A stretch of DNA of 64,000 bases from Euonymus europaeus (GCA_963580455.1 OY756961.1:11513001-11577000), one strand, 5' to 3'. Shown: positions 36,289-49,724, numbered from the stretch's first letter. A program made the numbers and translations. Notes: generated from the letters alone by a model not told the origin.

Positions 36289-39200
36289 GTTGCTCGGTGT
36301 ACACTTTTTATTGTTCTTCTATGTTAAATTTTACGAAAATGAGCTTCCAGGATTATTTCGATGCCAAAACACCAACTTTCTATGACAAATGGACAAAACC
36401 GTTAAAAGCTCCTCTATAGAGAGAGTTGAGCAACTTCGGACTATCAAAGTTGCTCAGTGCACACTTTTTAATGTTCTTTTATGTCAAATTTTATGAGTAT
36501 AAGCTTCCAAGATTATTTCGATGGCAAAAGACCAACTTTCTATGACAAATGGACAAAATCGTTAAAAGCTCCTCCATAGAGAGTGTTGAGCAACTTCAGA
36601 CAATCAAAGTTGCTCGGTGTACACTTTTTATTGTTCTTCTTATTAAATTTTACGAAAATGAGCTTCCAGGATTATTTCGATGCTAAAACACCAAATTTCT
36701 ATGACAAATGGACAAAACCGTTAAAAGCTCCTCCATAGAGAGATTTGAGCAACTTCGGACTATCAAAGTTGATCGGTGTACACTTTTTATTGTTCTTCTA
36801 TGTTAAATTTTACGAAAATGAGCTTCCAGGATTATTTCGATACCAAAACACCAACTTTCTATGAAAAACGGACAAAACCGTTAAAAGCTCCTCCATAGAG
36901 AGATTTGAGCAACTTCGGACTATCAAAGTTGATCGGTGTACACTTTTTATTGTTCTTCTATGTTAAATTTTACGAAAATGAGCTTCCAAGATTATTTCGA
37001 TGCCAAAACACCAACTTTCTATGAAAAACGGACAAAACCGTTAAAAGCTCCTCCATAGAGAGATTTGAGCAACTTCGGACTATCAACGTTGATCGGTGTA
37101 CACTTTTTATTGTTCTTCTATGTTAAATTTTACGAAAATGAGCTTCCAGGATTATTTCGATGCCAAAAAACCAACTTTCTATGACAAACGGACAAGACCG
37201 TTAAAAGCTCCTCCATAGAGAGAGTTAAGCAACTTCAGACAATCAAAGTTGCTCGGTGTACACATTTTGTTGTTCTTCTATGTTAAATTTTACGAAAATG
37301 AGCTTACAGGACTATTTCGATGCCAAAACACCAAATTTCTATGAAAAATGGACAAAACCGTTAAAAGCTCCTCCATTGAGAGATTTGAGCAATTTCGGAC
37401 TATCAAAGTTGATCGGTGTACACTTTTTATTGTTCTTCTATGTTAAATTTTACGAAAATGAGCTTACAGGATTATTTCGATGCCAAAAAACCAACTTTCT
37501 ATGACAAACGGACAAAACCGTTAAAAGCTCCTCCATAGAGAGAGTTAAGCAACTTCAGACAATCAAAGTTGATCGGTGTACACTTTTTATTGTTCTTCTA
37601 TGTTAAATTTTACGAAAATGAGCTTACAGGACTATTTCGATGCTAAAACACCAACTTTTTATGAGAAATGGACAAAACCGTTAAAAGCTCCTCCATAGAG
37701 AGAGTTGAGCAACTTCGGAATATCAAAGTTGCTCGGTGTACACTTTTTATTGTTCTTCTATGTTAAATTTTACGAAAATGAGCTTCCAGCATTATTTCGA
37801 TGCCAAAACACCAACTTTCTATGACAAATGGACAAAACCGTTAAAAGCTCCTCTATAGAGAGAGTTGAGCAACTTCGGACTATCAAAGTTGCTCAGTGCA
37901 CACTTTTTAATGTTCTTTTATGTCAAATTTTATGAGTATAAGCTTCCAAGATTATTTCGATGGCAAAAGACCAACTTTCTATGACAAATGGACAAAATCG
38001 TTAAAAGCTCCTCCATAGAGAGTGTTGAGCAACTTCAGACAATCAAAGTTGCTCGGTGTAAACTTTTTATTGTTCTTCTATGTTAAATTTTACGAAAATG
38101 AGCTTCCAGGATTATTTCGATGCCAAAACACCAACTTTCTATGAAAAACGGACAAAACCGTTAAAAGCTCCTCCATAGAGAGATTTGAGAAACTTCGGAC
38201 TATCAACGTTGATCGGTGTACACTTTTTATTGTTCTTTTATGTTAAATTTTACGAAAATGAGCTTCCAGGATTATTTCGATGCCAAAAAACCAACTTTCT
38301 ATGAAAAATGGACAAAACCGTTAAAAGCTCCTCCATAGAGAGATTTGAGCAACTTCGGACTATCAAAGTTGATCGGTGTACACTTTTTATTGTTCTTCTA
38401 TGTTAAATTTTACGAAAATGAGCTTCCAGGATTATTTCGATCCCAAAACACCAACTTTCTATGACAAATGGACAAAACCGTTAAAAGCATCTCCATAGAG
38501 AGAGTTGAGCAACTTCAGACAATCAAAGTTGCTCGGTGTAAACTTTTTATTGTTCTTCTATGTTAAATTTTACGAAAATGAGCTTCCAGGATTATTTCGA
38601 TGCCAAAACACCAACTTTCTATGAAAAACGGACAAAACCGTTAAAAGCTCCTCCATAGAGAGATTTGAGCAACTTCGGACTATCAACGTTGATCGGTGTA
38701 CACTTTTTATTGTTCTTTTATGTTAAATTTTACGAAAATGAGCTTCCAGGATTATTTCGATGCCAAAAAACCAACTTTCTATGACAAACGGACAAAACCG
38801 TTAAAAGCTCCTCCATAGAGAGAGTTAAGCAACTTCAGACAATCAAAGTTGCTCGGTGTACACATTTTATTGTTCTTCTATGTTAAATTTTACGAAAATG
38901 AGATTACAGAACTATTTAGATGCCAAAACACCAACTTTCTATGAAAAATGGACAAAACCGTTAAAAGCTCCTCCATAGAGAGATTTGAGCAATTTCGGAC
39001 TATCAAAGTTGATCGGTGTACACTTTTTATTGTTCTTCTATGTTAAATTTTACGAAAATGAGCTTCCAGGATTATTTCGATCCCAAAACACCAACTTTCT
39101 ATGATAAATGGACAAAACCGTTAAAAGCTCCTCCATAGAGAGAGTGGAGCAACTTCGGACTATCAAAGTTGATCGGTGTACACTTTTTATTGTTCTTCTA

Positions 39201-39647
39201 TGTTAAATTTTACGAAAATGAGCTTACAGGATTATTTCGATGCCAAAACACCAACTTTCTATGAAAAACGGAGAAAACCGTTAAAAGTTCCTCCATAGAG
39301 AAAGTTGAGCAACTTCAGACAATCAAAGTTGCTCGGTGTAAACTTTTTATTGTTCTTCTATGTTAAATTTTACGAAAATGAGCTTACAGGATTATTTCGA
39401 TGCTAAAACACCAAATTTCTATGAAAAATGGACAAAACCTTTAAAAGCTCCTCCATAGAGAGATTTGAGCAACTTCGGACTATCAAAATTGATCGGTGTA
39501 CACTTTTTATTGTTCTTCTATGTTAAATTTTACGAAAATGAGCTTCCAGGATTATTTCGATGCCAAAACACCAAATTTCTATGAAAAACGGACAAAACCG
39601 TTAAAAGCTCCTCCATAGAGAGATTTGAGCAACTTCGGACTATCAAA
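36289..39647 (+). repeat. HOR unit R1, 21 monomers (3359 bp)
   Basis: The 21 monomers include one 159 bp unit at 36,609 and recur immediately downstream with every marker at +3359 bp. Markers are gagtata 36,495 and 37,934, gataccaaaac 36,839, an 82-codon frame at 37,256 and the tccattgag variant near 37,374. Upstream of 36,289 the correspondence fails: agagagttgag there against agagatttgag in the next copy. This fixes the left edge to about one monomer. Confidence 0.9.
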
Positions 39648-42600
39648 GTTGATCGGTGTACACTTTTTATTGTTCTTCTATGTTAAATTTTACGAAAATG
39701 AGCTTCCAGGATTATTTCGATGCCAAAACACCAACTTTCTATGACAAATGGACAAAACCGTTAAAAGCTCCTCTATAGAGAGAGTTGAGCAACTTCGGAC
39801 TATCAAAGTTGCTCAGTGCACACTTTTTAATGTTCTTTTATGTCAAATTTTATGAGTATAAGCTTCCAAGATTATTTCGATGGCAAAAGACCAACTTTCT
39901 ATGACAAATGGACAAAATCGTTAAAAGCTCCTCCATAGAGAGTGTTGAGCAACTTCAGACAATCAAAGTTGCTCGGTGTACACTTTTTATTGTTCTTCTT
40001 ATTAAATTTTACGAAAATGAGCTTCCAGGATTATTTCGATGCTAAAACACCAAATTTCTATGACAAATGGACAAAACCGTTAAAAGCTCCTCCATAGAGA
40101 GATTTGAGCAACTTCGGACTATCAAAGTTGATCGGTGTACACTTTTTATTGTTCTTCTATGTTAAATTTTACGAAAATGAGCTTCCAGGATTATTTCGAT
40201 ACCAAAACACCAACTTTCTATGAAAAACGGACAAAACCGTTAAAAGCTCCTCCATAGAGAGATTTGAGCAACTTCGGACTATCAAAGTTGATCGGTGTAC
40301 ACTTTTTATTGTTCTTCTATGTTAAATTTTACGAAAATGAGCTTCCAAGATTATTTCGATGCCAAAACACCAACTTTCTATGAAAAACGGACAAAACCGT
40401 TAAAAGCTCCTCCATAGAGAGATTTGAGCAACTTCGGACTATCAACGTTGATCGGTGTACACTTTTTATTGTTCTTCTATGTTAAATTTTACGAAAATGA
40501 GCTTCCAGGATTATTTCGATGCCAAAAAACCAACTTTCTATGACAAACGGACAAGACCGTTAAAAGCTCCTCCATAGAGAGAGTTAAGCAACTTCAGACA
40601 ATCAAAGTTGCTCGGTGTACACATTTTGTTGTTCTTCTATGTTAAATTTTACGAAAATGAGCTTACAGGACTATTTCGATGCCAAAACACCAAATTTCTA
40701 TGAAAAATGGACAAAACCGTTAAAAGCTCCTCCATTGAGAGATTTGAGCAATTTCGGACTATCAAAGTTGATCGGTGTACACTTTTTATTGTTCTTCTAT
40801 GTTAAATTTTACGAAAATGAGCTTACAGGATTATTTCGATGCCAAAAAACCAACTTTCTATGACAAACGGACAAAACCGTTAAAAGCTCCTCCATAGAGA
40901 GAGTTAAGCAACTTCAGACAATCAAAGTTGATCGGTGTACACTTTTTATTGTTCTTCTATGTTAAATTTTACGAAAATGAGCTTACAGGACTATTTCGAT
41001 GCTAAAACACCAACTTTTTATGAGAAATGGACAAAACCGTTAAAAGCTCCTCCATAGAGAGAGTTGAGCAACTTCGGAATATCAAAGTTGCTCGGTGTAC
41101 ACTTTTTATTGTTCTTCTATGTTAAATTTTACGAAAATGAGCTTCCAGCATTATTTCGATGCCAAAACACCAACTTTCTATGACAAATGGACAAAACCGT
41201 TAAAAGCTCCTCTATAGAGAGAGTTGAGCAACTTCGGACTATCAAAGTTGCTCAGTGCACACTTTTTAATGTTCTTTTATGTCAAATTTTATGAGTATAA
41301 GCTTCCAAGATTATTTCGATGGCAAAAGACCAACTTTCTATGACAAATGGACAAAATCGTTAAAAGCTCCTCCATAGAGAGTGTTGAGCAACTTCAGACA
41401 ATCAAAGTTGCTCGGTGTAAACTTTTTATTGTTCTTCTATGTTAAATTTTACGAAAATGAGCTTCCAGGATTATTTCGATGCCAAAACACCAACTTTCTA
41501 TGAAAAACGGACAAAACCGTTAAAAGCTCCTCCATAGAGAGATTTGAGAAACTTCGGACTATCAACGTTGATCGGTGTACACTTTTTATTGTTCTTTTAT
41601 GTTAAATTTTACGAAAATGAGCTTCCAGGATTATTTCGATGCCAAAAAACCAACTTTCTATGAAAAATGGACAAAACCGTTAAAAGCTCCTCCATAGAGA
41701 GATTTGAGCAACTTCGGACTATCAAAGTTGATCGGTGTACACTTTTTATTGTTCTTCTATGTTAAATTTTACGAAAATGAGCTTCCAGGATTATTTCGAT
41801 CCCAAAACACCAACTTTCTATGACAAATGGACAAAACCGTTAAAAGCATCTCCATAGAGAGAGTTGAGCAACTTCAGACAATCAAAGTTGCTCGGTGTAA
41901 ACTTTTTATTGTTCTTCTATGTTAAATTTTACGAAAATGAGCTTCCAGGATTATTTCGATGCCAAAACACCAACTTTCTATGAAAAACGGACAAAACCGT
42001 TAAAAGCTCCTCCATAGAGAGATTTGAGCAACTTCGGACTATCAACGTTGATCGGTGTACACTTTTTATTGTTCTTTTATGTTAAATTTTACGAAAATGA
42101 GCTTCCAGGATTATTTCGATGCCAAAAAACCAACTTTCTATGACAAACGGACAAAACCGTTAAAAGCTCCTCCATAGAGAGAGTTAAGCAACTTCAGACA
42201 ATCAAAGTTGCTCGGTGTACACATTTTATTGTTCTTCTATGTTAAATTTTACGAAAATGAGATTACAGAACTATTTAGATGCCAAAACACCAACTTTCTA
42301 TGAAAAATGGACAAAACCGTTAAAAGCTCCTCCATAGAGAGATTTGAGCAATTTCGGACTATCAAAGTTGATCGGTGTACACTTTTTATTGTTCTTCTAT
42401 GTTAAATTTTACGAAAATGAGCTTCCAGGATTATTTCGATCCCAAAACACCAACTTTCTATGATAAATGGACAAAACCGTTAAAAGCTCCTCCATAGAGA
42501 GAGTGGAGCAACTTCGGACTATCAAAGTTGATCGGTGTACACTTTTTATTGTTCTTCTATGTTAAATTTTACGAAAATGAGCTTACAGGATTATTTCGAT

Positions 42601-43006
42601 GCCAAAACACCAACTTTCTATGAAAAACGGAGAAAACCGTTAAAAGTTCCTCCATAGAGAAAGTTGAGCAACTTCAGACAATCAAAGTTGCTCGGTGTAA
42701 ACTTTTTATTGTTCTTCTATGTTAAATTTTACGAAAATGAGCTTACAGGATTATTTCGATGCTAAAACACCAAATTTCTATGAAAAATGGACAAAACCTT
42801 TAAAAGCTCCTCCATAGAGAGATTTGAGCAACTTCGGACTATCAAAATTGATCGGTGTACACTTTTTATTGTTCTTCTATGTTAAATTTTACGAAAATGA
42901 GCTTCCAGGATTATTTCGATGCCAAAACACCAAATTTCTATGAAAAACGGACAAAACCGTTAAAAGCTCCTCCATAGAGAGATTTGAGCAACTTCGGACT
43001 ATCAAA
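39648..43006 (+). repeat. HOR unit R2, 21 monomers (3359 bp)
   Basis: This is a second tandem copy of R1, with gagtata at 39,854 and 41,293, gataccaaaac at 40,198, the 82-codon frame at 40,615 and the 159 bp unit at 39,968. Shared private variants include gattacagaactatttagatgcc (near 38,902 and 42,261), cggagaaaacc, and aaaaccttt followed by tatcaaaattg. I noticed almost no differences between R1 and R2 on reading. The copy ends near 43,007, where gatccc and tccacagag replace the R pattern. Confidence 0.9.
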
Positions 43007-43380
43007 GTTGATCGGTGTACACTTTTTATTGTTCTTCTATGTTAAATTTTACGAAAATGAGCTTCCAGGATTATTTCGATCCCAAAACACCAACTTTCTA
43101 TGACAAATGGACAAAACCGTTAAAAGCTCCTCCACAGAGAGATTTGAGCAACTTCGGACTATCAAAGTTGCTCAGTGCACACTTTTTAAAGTTCTTCTAT
43201 GTCAAATTTTATGAGTATATGCTTCCAAGATTATTTCGATGGCAAAAGACCAACTTTTTATGACAAATGGACAAAATCGTTAAAAGCTCCTCCATAGATA
43301 GTATTGAGCAACTTCAGACAATCAAAGTTGCTCGGTGTAGAATTTTTATTGTTCTTCTTATTAAATTTTCCGAAAATGAG
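43007..43380 (+). repeat. Junction monomers between R and Q blocks
   Basis: Just over two monomers do not fit either neighbouring HOR. One has gatccc with tccacagag. The next is a gagtata variant reading atgagtatatgcttcc at 43,213. The third is a 159 bp unit starting at 43,327 with ggtgtagaattttt and ttttccgaaaatg. The tatgctt form of the gagtata monomer is otherwise seen only at 61,459 and 62,418. Confidence 0.7.
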
Positions 43381-44500
43381 CTTCCACGATTATTTCGATG
43401 CGAAAACACCAACTTTCAATGTCAAATGGACAAAATCGTTAAAAGCTCCTCCATAGAGAGAGATGAGCAACTTCGGACTATCAAAGTTGATCGGTGTACA
43501 CTTTTTATTGTTCTTCTATGTTAAATTTTACGAAAATGAGCTTCCAGGATTATTTCGATGCCAAAACACCAACTTTCTATGACAAATGGACAAAATCGTT
43601 TAAAGCTCTTCCATAGAGAGAGTTGAGCAACTTCGGACTATCAAAGATGCTCGGTGTACACATTTTATTGTTCTTCTATGTTAATTTTTACAAAAATGAG
43701 CTTCCAGGATTATTTCGATGCTAAAACACCAAATTTCTATGACAAATGGACAAAACCGTTAAAAGCTCCTCCATAGAGAGATTTGAGAAACTTCGGACAA
43801 TCAAAGTTGATCGGTGTATACATTTTATTGTTCTTCTATGTTAAATTTTACGAAAATGAGCTTCCAGGATTATTTCGATGCCAAAACACCAACTTTCTAT
43901 GAAAAACGGACAAAACCGTTAAAAGCTCCTCCATAGAGAGAGATGAGCAACTTCGGACTATCAAAGTTGATCGGTGTACACTTTTTATTGTTCTTCTATG
44001 TTAAATTTTACGAAAATGAGCTTCCAGGATTATTTCGATGACAAAACACCAACTTTCTATGACAAATGGACAAAACCGTTAAAAGCTCCTCCATAGAGAG
44101 ATTTGAGCAACTTCGGACTATCAAAGTTGATCGGTGTACACTTTTTATTGTTCTTCTATGTTAAATTTTACGAAAATGAGCTTCCAGGATTATTTCGATG
44201 CCAAAACACCAACTTTCTATGATAAATGGACAAAACCGTTAAAAGCTCCTCCATAGAGAGAGTTGAGGAACTTCGGACTATCAAAGTTGATCGGTGTACA
44301 CTTTTTATTGTTCTTCTATGTTAAATTTTACGAAAATGAGCTTCCAGGATTATTTCGATGCCAAAACACCAACTTTCTATGACAAATGGACAAAACCGTT
44401 AAAACCACCTCCATAGAGAGATTTGAGCAACTTCGGACTATCAAAGTTGATCGGTGTACACTTTTTATTCTTCTTCTATGTTAAATTTTACGAAAATGAG
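43381..44500 (+). repeat. HOR unit Q1, 7 monomers (1120 bp)
   Basis: Seven 160 bp monomers are repeated directly downstream. Markers and offsets are gatgcgaaaacacc with ttcaatgtcaaa (cgaaaa at 43,401 and 44,521) and gatgacaaaac (acaaaa at 44,041 and 45,161). Also shared are caaagatgctcgg, a gttaatttttacaaaaatg monomer, and ggtgtatacattt. All are 1120 bp apart. Confidence 0.88.
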
Positions 44501-45620
44501 CTTCCACGATTATTTCGATGCGAAAACACCAACTTTCAATGTCAAATGGACAAAATCGTTAAAAGCTCCTCCATAGAGAGAGATGAGCAACTTCGGACTA
44601 TCAAAGTTGATCGGTGTACACTTTTTATTGTTCTTCTATGTTAAATTTTACGAAAATGAGCTTCCAGGATTATTTCGATGCCAAAACACCAACTTTCTAT
44701 GACAAATGGACAAAATCGTTTAAAGCTCTTCCATAGAGAGAGTTGAGCAACTTCGGACTATCAAAGATGCTCGGTGTACACATTTTATTGTTCTTCTATG
44801 TTAATTTTTACAAAAATGAGCTTCCAGGATTATTTCGATGCTAAAACACCAAATTTCTATGACAAATGGACAAAACCGTTAAAAGCTCCTCCATAGAGAG
44901 ATTTGAGAAACTTCGGACAATCAAAGTTGATCGGTGTATACATTTTATTGTTCTTCTATGTTAAATTTTACGAAAATGAGCTTCCAGGATTATTTCGATG
45001 CCAAAACACCAACTTTCTATGAAAAACGGACAAAACCGTTAAAAGCTCCTCCATAGAGAGAGATGAGCAACTTCGGACTATCAAAGTTGATCGGTGTACA
45101 CTTTTTATTGTTCTTCTATGTTAAATTTTACGAAAATGAGCTTCCAGGATTATTTCGATGACAAAACACCAACTTTCTATGACAAATGGACAAAACCGTT
45201 AAAAGCTCCTCCATAGAGAGATTTGAGCAACTTCGGACTATCAAAGTTGATCGGTGTACACTTTTTATTGTTCTTCTATGTTAAATTTTACGAAAAAGAG
45301 CTTCCAGGATTATTTCGATGCCAAAACACCAACTTTCTATGATAAATGGACAAAACCGTTAAAAGCTCCTCCATAGAGAGAGTTGAGGAACTTCGGACTA
45401 TCAAAGTTGATCGGTGTACACTTTTTATTGTTCTTCTATGTTAAATTTTACGAAAATGAGCTTCCAGGATTATTTCGATGCCAAAACACCAACTTTCTAT
45501 GACAAATGGACAAAACCGTTAAAACCTCCTCCATAGAGAGATTTGAGCAACTTCGGACTATCAAAGTTGATCGGTGTACACTTTTTATTCTTCTTCTATG
45601 TTAAATTTTACGAAAATGAG
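44501..45620 (+). repeat. HOR unit Q2, 7 monomers (1120 bp)
   Basis: This is the second tandem copy of the 7-monomer unit. It differs from Q1 at a few single bases, for example cgaaaaagagcttcc near 45,291 and aaaacctcc in place of aaaaccacc near 45,522. The ggtgtatacattt and agagatgagc variants are unique to this pair of blocks as far as I read. Confidence 0.86.
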
Positions 45621-46364
45621 CTTCCAGGATTATTTCGATGCCAAAACACCAAATTTCTATGACAAATGGACAAAACCGTTAAAAGCTCCTCTATAGAGAG
45701 AGTTGAGCAACTTCGGACTGTCAAAGTTGCTCAGTGCACACTTTTTAATGTTCTTTTATGTCAAATTATATGAGTATAAGCTTCCAAGATTATTTCGATG
45801 GCAAAAGACCAACTTTCTATGACAAATGGACAAAATCAATAAAAGCTCCTCCATAGAGAGTGTTGAGAAACTTCAGACAATCAAAGTCGCTCGGTGTACA
45901 CTTTTTATTGTTCGTCTATGTTAAATTATACGAAAATGAGCTTCCAGGATTATTTCGATCCCAAAACACCAACTTTCTATGACAAATGGACAAAACCGTT
46001 AAAAGCTCCTCCATAGAGAGATTTGAGCAACTTCGGACAATCAAAGTTGCTCGGTGTACACTTTTTATTGTTCATCTTATTAAATTTTACGAAAATGAGC
46101 TTCCAGGATTATTTCGATGCCAAAACACCAACTTTCTATGACAAATGGACAAAACCTTTAAAAGCTCCTCCATAGAGAGAGTTGAACAACTTCGGACTAT
46201 CAAAGTTGATCGGTGTACACTTTTTATTCTTCTTCTATGTTAAATTTTACGAAAATGAGCTTCCAGGATTATTTCGATGCCAAAACACCAACTTTCTACG
46301 ACAAATGGACAAAACCGTTAAAAGCTCCTCCATAGGGAGATTTGAGCAACTTCGGACTATCAAA
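45566..46364 (+). repeat. HOR unit P1, 5 monomers (799 bp)
   Basis: Five monomers include a gagtata monomer at 45,772 with caaattatatgag, an aaaatcaataaaagc monomer, a gatccc monomer and a 159 bp unit at 46,046 with gttcatcttatt. The same order follows at +799 bp. The start overlaps the last monomer of Q2. Related blocks recur at 51.8-52.5 kb and 57.0-57.6 kb. Confidence 0.82.
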
Positions 46365-47163
46365 GTTGATCGGTGTACACTTTTTATTCTTCTTCTATGT
46401 TAAATTTTACGAAAATGAGCTTCCAGGATTATTTCGATGCCAAAACACCAAATTTCTATGACAAATGGACAAAACCGTTAAAAGCTCCTCTATAGAGAGA
46501 GTTGACCAACTTCGGACTATCAAAGTTGCTCAGTGCACACTTTTTAATGTTCTTTTATGTCAAATTATATGAGTATAAGCTTCCAAGATTATTTCGATGG
46601 CAAAAGACCAACTTTCTATGACAAATGAACAAAATCAATAAAAGCTCCTCCATAGAGAGTGTTGAGAAACTTCAGACAATCAAAGTCGCTCGGTGTACAC
46701 TTTTTATTGTTCTTCTATGTTAAATTTTACGAAAATGAGCTTCCAGGATTATTTCGATCCCAAAACGCCAACTTTCTATGACAAATGGACAAAACCGTTA
46801 AAAGCTCCTCCATAGAGAGATTTGAGCAACTTCGGACAATCAAAGTTGCTCGGTGTACACTTTTTATTCTTCATCTTATTAAATTTTACGAAAATGAGCT
46901 TCCAGGATTATTTTGATGCCAAAACACCAACTTTCTATGACAAATGGACAAAACCGTTAAAAGCTCCTCCATAGAGAGAGTTGAACAACTTCGGACTATC
47001 GAAGTTGATCGGTGTACACTTTTTATTGTTCTTCTATGTTAAATTTTACGAAAATGAGCTTTCAGGATTATTTCGATGCCAAAACACCAACTTTCTATGA
47101 CAAATGGACAAAACCGTTAAAAGCTCCTCCATAGAGAGATTTGAGCAACTTCGGACTATCAAA
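46365..47163 (+). repeat. HOR unit P2, 5 monomers (799 bp)
   Basis: This is the second copy of P1, with gagtata at 46,571, aaaatcaataaaagc, gatccc with aaaacgcc, and a 159 bp unit at 46,845 with cttcatctta. It has gttgaccaac near 46,501 where P1 has gttgagcaac; this accaac form recurs near 51,945 and 57,069. The last monomer carries tatcgaagttg. Confidence 0.82.
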
Positions 47164-47483
47164 GTTGATCGGTGTACACTTTTTATTGTTCTTCTATGTT
47201 AAATTTTACGAAAATGAGCTTCCAGGATTATTTCGATGCCAAAACACCAACTTTCTATGACAAATGGACAAAACCGTTAAAAGCTCCTCCATAGAGAGAG
47301 TTGAGGAACTTCGGACTATCAAAGTTGATCGGTGTACACTTTTTATTGTTCTTCTATGTTAAATTTTACGAAAATGAGCTTCCAGGATTATTTCGATGCC
47401 AAAACACCAACTTTCTATGACAAATGGACAAAACCGTTAAAAGCTCCTCCATAGAGAGATTTGAGCAACTTCGGACTATCAAA
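47164..47483 (+). repeat. Two linking monomers between P2 and S1
   Basis: Two consensus-like 160 bp monomers sit here, one ending in gagttgaggaac and the next in gagatttgagcaac. The same pair precedes the ttcttcttc / accaaattt monomer again at 49,405-49,724, so it may be the end of an S-type copy rather than a separate element. Confidence 0.65.
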
Positions 47484-49724
47484 GTTGATCGGTGTACACT
47501 TTTTATTCTTCTTCTATGTTAAATTTTACGAAAATGAGCTTCCAGGATTATTTCGATGCCAAAACACCAAATTTCTATGACAAATGGACAAAACCGTTAA
47601 AAGCTCCTCTATAGAGAGAGTTGAGCAACTTCGGACTATCAAAGTTGCTCAGTGCACACTTTTTAATGTTCTTTTATGTCAAATTTTATGAGTATAAGCT
47701 TCCACGATTATTTCGATGGCAAAAGACCAACTTTCTATGACAAATGGACAAAATCGTTAAAAGCTCCTCCATAGAGAGTTTTGAGCAACTTCAGACAATC
47801 AAAGTCGCTCGGTGTACACTTTTTATTGTTCTTCTATGTTAAATTTTACGAAAATGAGCTTCCAGGATTATTTCGATGCCAAAACACCTACTTTCTATGG
47901 CAAATGGACAAAATCGTTAAAAGCTCCTCCATAGAGAGTGTTGAGCAACTTCGGACAATCAAAGTTGCTCGGTGTACACCTTTTTATTGTTCTTCTATGT
48001 TAAATGTTACGAAAATGAGCTTCCAGGATTATTTCGATGCCAAAAGACCAACTTTCTATGACAAATGGACAAAACCGTTAGAAGCACTTCCATAGAGAGA
48101 GTTGAGCAACTTCGGACTATCAAAGTTGCTCGGTGTACACTTTTTATTCTTCTTCTATGTTAAATTTTACGAAAATGTGCTTCCAGGATTATTTCGATGC
48201 CAAAACACCAACTTTTTATGACAAATGGACGAAACCGTTAAAAGCTCCTCCATAGAGAGATTTGAGCAACTTTGGACTATCAAAGTTGATCGGTGTACAC
48301 TTTTTATTGTTCTTCTATGTTAAATTTTACGAAAATGAGCTTCCAGGATTATTGCGATGCCAAAACACCAACTTTCTATGACAAATGGACAAAACCGTTA
48401 AAAGCTCCTCCATAGAGAGATTTGAGCAACTTCGGACTATCAAAGTTGATCGGTGTACACTTTTTATTGTTCTTCTATGTTAAATTTTACGAAAATGTGC
48501 TTCCATGATTATTTCGATGCCAAAACACCAACTTTCTATGAAAAACGGACAAAACCGTTAAAAGTTCCTCCATAGAGAGAGTTGAGCAACTTCAGACAAT
48601 CAAAGTTGCTCGGTGTAAACTTTTTATTGTTCTTCTATGTTAAATTTTACGAAAATGAGCTTCCAGGATTATTTCGATGCCAAAACACCAAATTTCTATG
48701 ACAAATGGACAAAATCGTTAAAAGCTCCTCCATAGAGAGAGTTGAGGAACTTCGGACTATCAAAGTTGATCGGTGTACACTTTTTATTGTTCTTCTATGT
48801 TAAATTTTACGAAAATGAGCTTCCACGATTATTTCGATGCCAAAACACCAACTTTCTATGACAAATGGACAAAACCGTTAAAAGCTCCTCCATAGAGAGA
48901 TTTGAGCAACTTCGGACTATCGAAGTTGATCGGTGTACACTTTTTATTGTTCTTCTATGTTAAATTTTACGAAAATGAGCTTCCAAGATTATTTCGATGC
49001 CAAAACACCAACTTTCTATGACAAATGGACAAAACCGTTAAAAGCTCCTCCATAGAGAGAGTTGAACAACTTCGGACTATCGAAGTTGATCGGTGTACAC
49101 TTTTTATTGTTCTTCTATGTTAAATTTTACGAAAATGAGCTTCCAAGATTATTTCGATGCCAAAACACCAACTTTCTATGACAAATGGACAAAACCGTTA
49201 AAAGCTCCTCCATAGAGAGAGTTGAACAACTTCGGACTATCGAAGTTGATCGGTGTACACTTTTTATTGTTCTTCTATGTTAAATTTTACGAAAATGAGC
49301 TTCCAGGGTTATTTCGATGCCAAAACACCAACTTTCTATGACAAATGGACAAAACCGTTAAAAGCTCCTCCATAGAGAGATTTGAGCAACTTCGGACTAT
49401 CAAAGTTGATCGGTGTACACTTTTTATTGTTCTTCTATGTTAAATTTTACGAAAATGAGCTTCCAGGATTATTTCGATGCCAAAACACCAACTTTCTATG
49501 ACAAATGGACAAAACCGTTAAAAGCTCCTCCATAGAGAGAGTTGAGGAACTTCGGACTATCAAAGTTGATCGGTGTACACTTTTTATTGTTCTTCTATGT
49601 TAAATTTTACGAAAATGAGCTTCCAGGATTATTTCGATGCCAAAACACCAACTTTCTATGACAAATGGACAAAACCGTTAAAAGCTCCTCCATAGAGAGA
49701 TTTGAGCAACTTCGGACTATCAAA
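47484..49724 (+). repeat. HOR unit S1, 14 monomers (2241 bp)
   Basis: This opens with a ttattcttcttc / accaaattt monomer, then a gagtata monomer (47,690), a tcgctcgg monomer, a cctactttctatggc monomer and a 161 bp unit at 47,964 where cactttttatt gains a c (caccttttt). Next come a gttagaagc monomer and gtgcttcc monomers. The unit recurs at 49,725 (+2241). It also contains two identical neighbouring monomers at 48,961-49,280. Confidence 0.85.
48961..49280 (+). repeat. Identical tandem monomer duplication
   Basis: The 160 bp at 48,961-49,120 are repeated without any difference that I can see at 49,121-49,280. Both include the private changes cttccaagatt, gttgaacaac and tatcgaagttg. The next monomer departs at ccagggtt (49,304). 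Perfect identity in an array where neighbours normally differ suggests a very recent single-monomer duplication or an assembly duplication. Confidence 0.9.
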
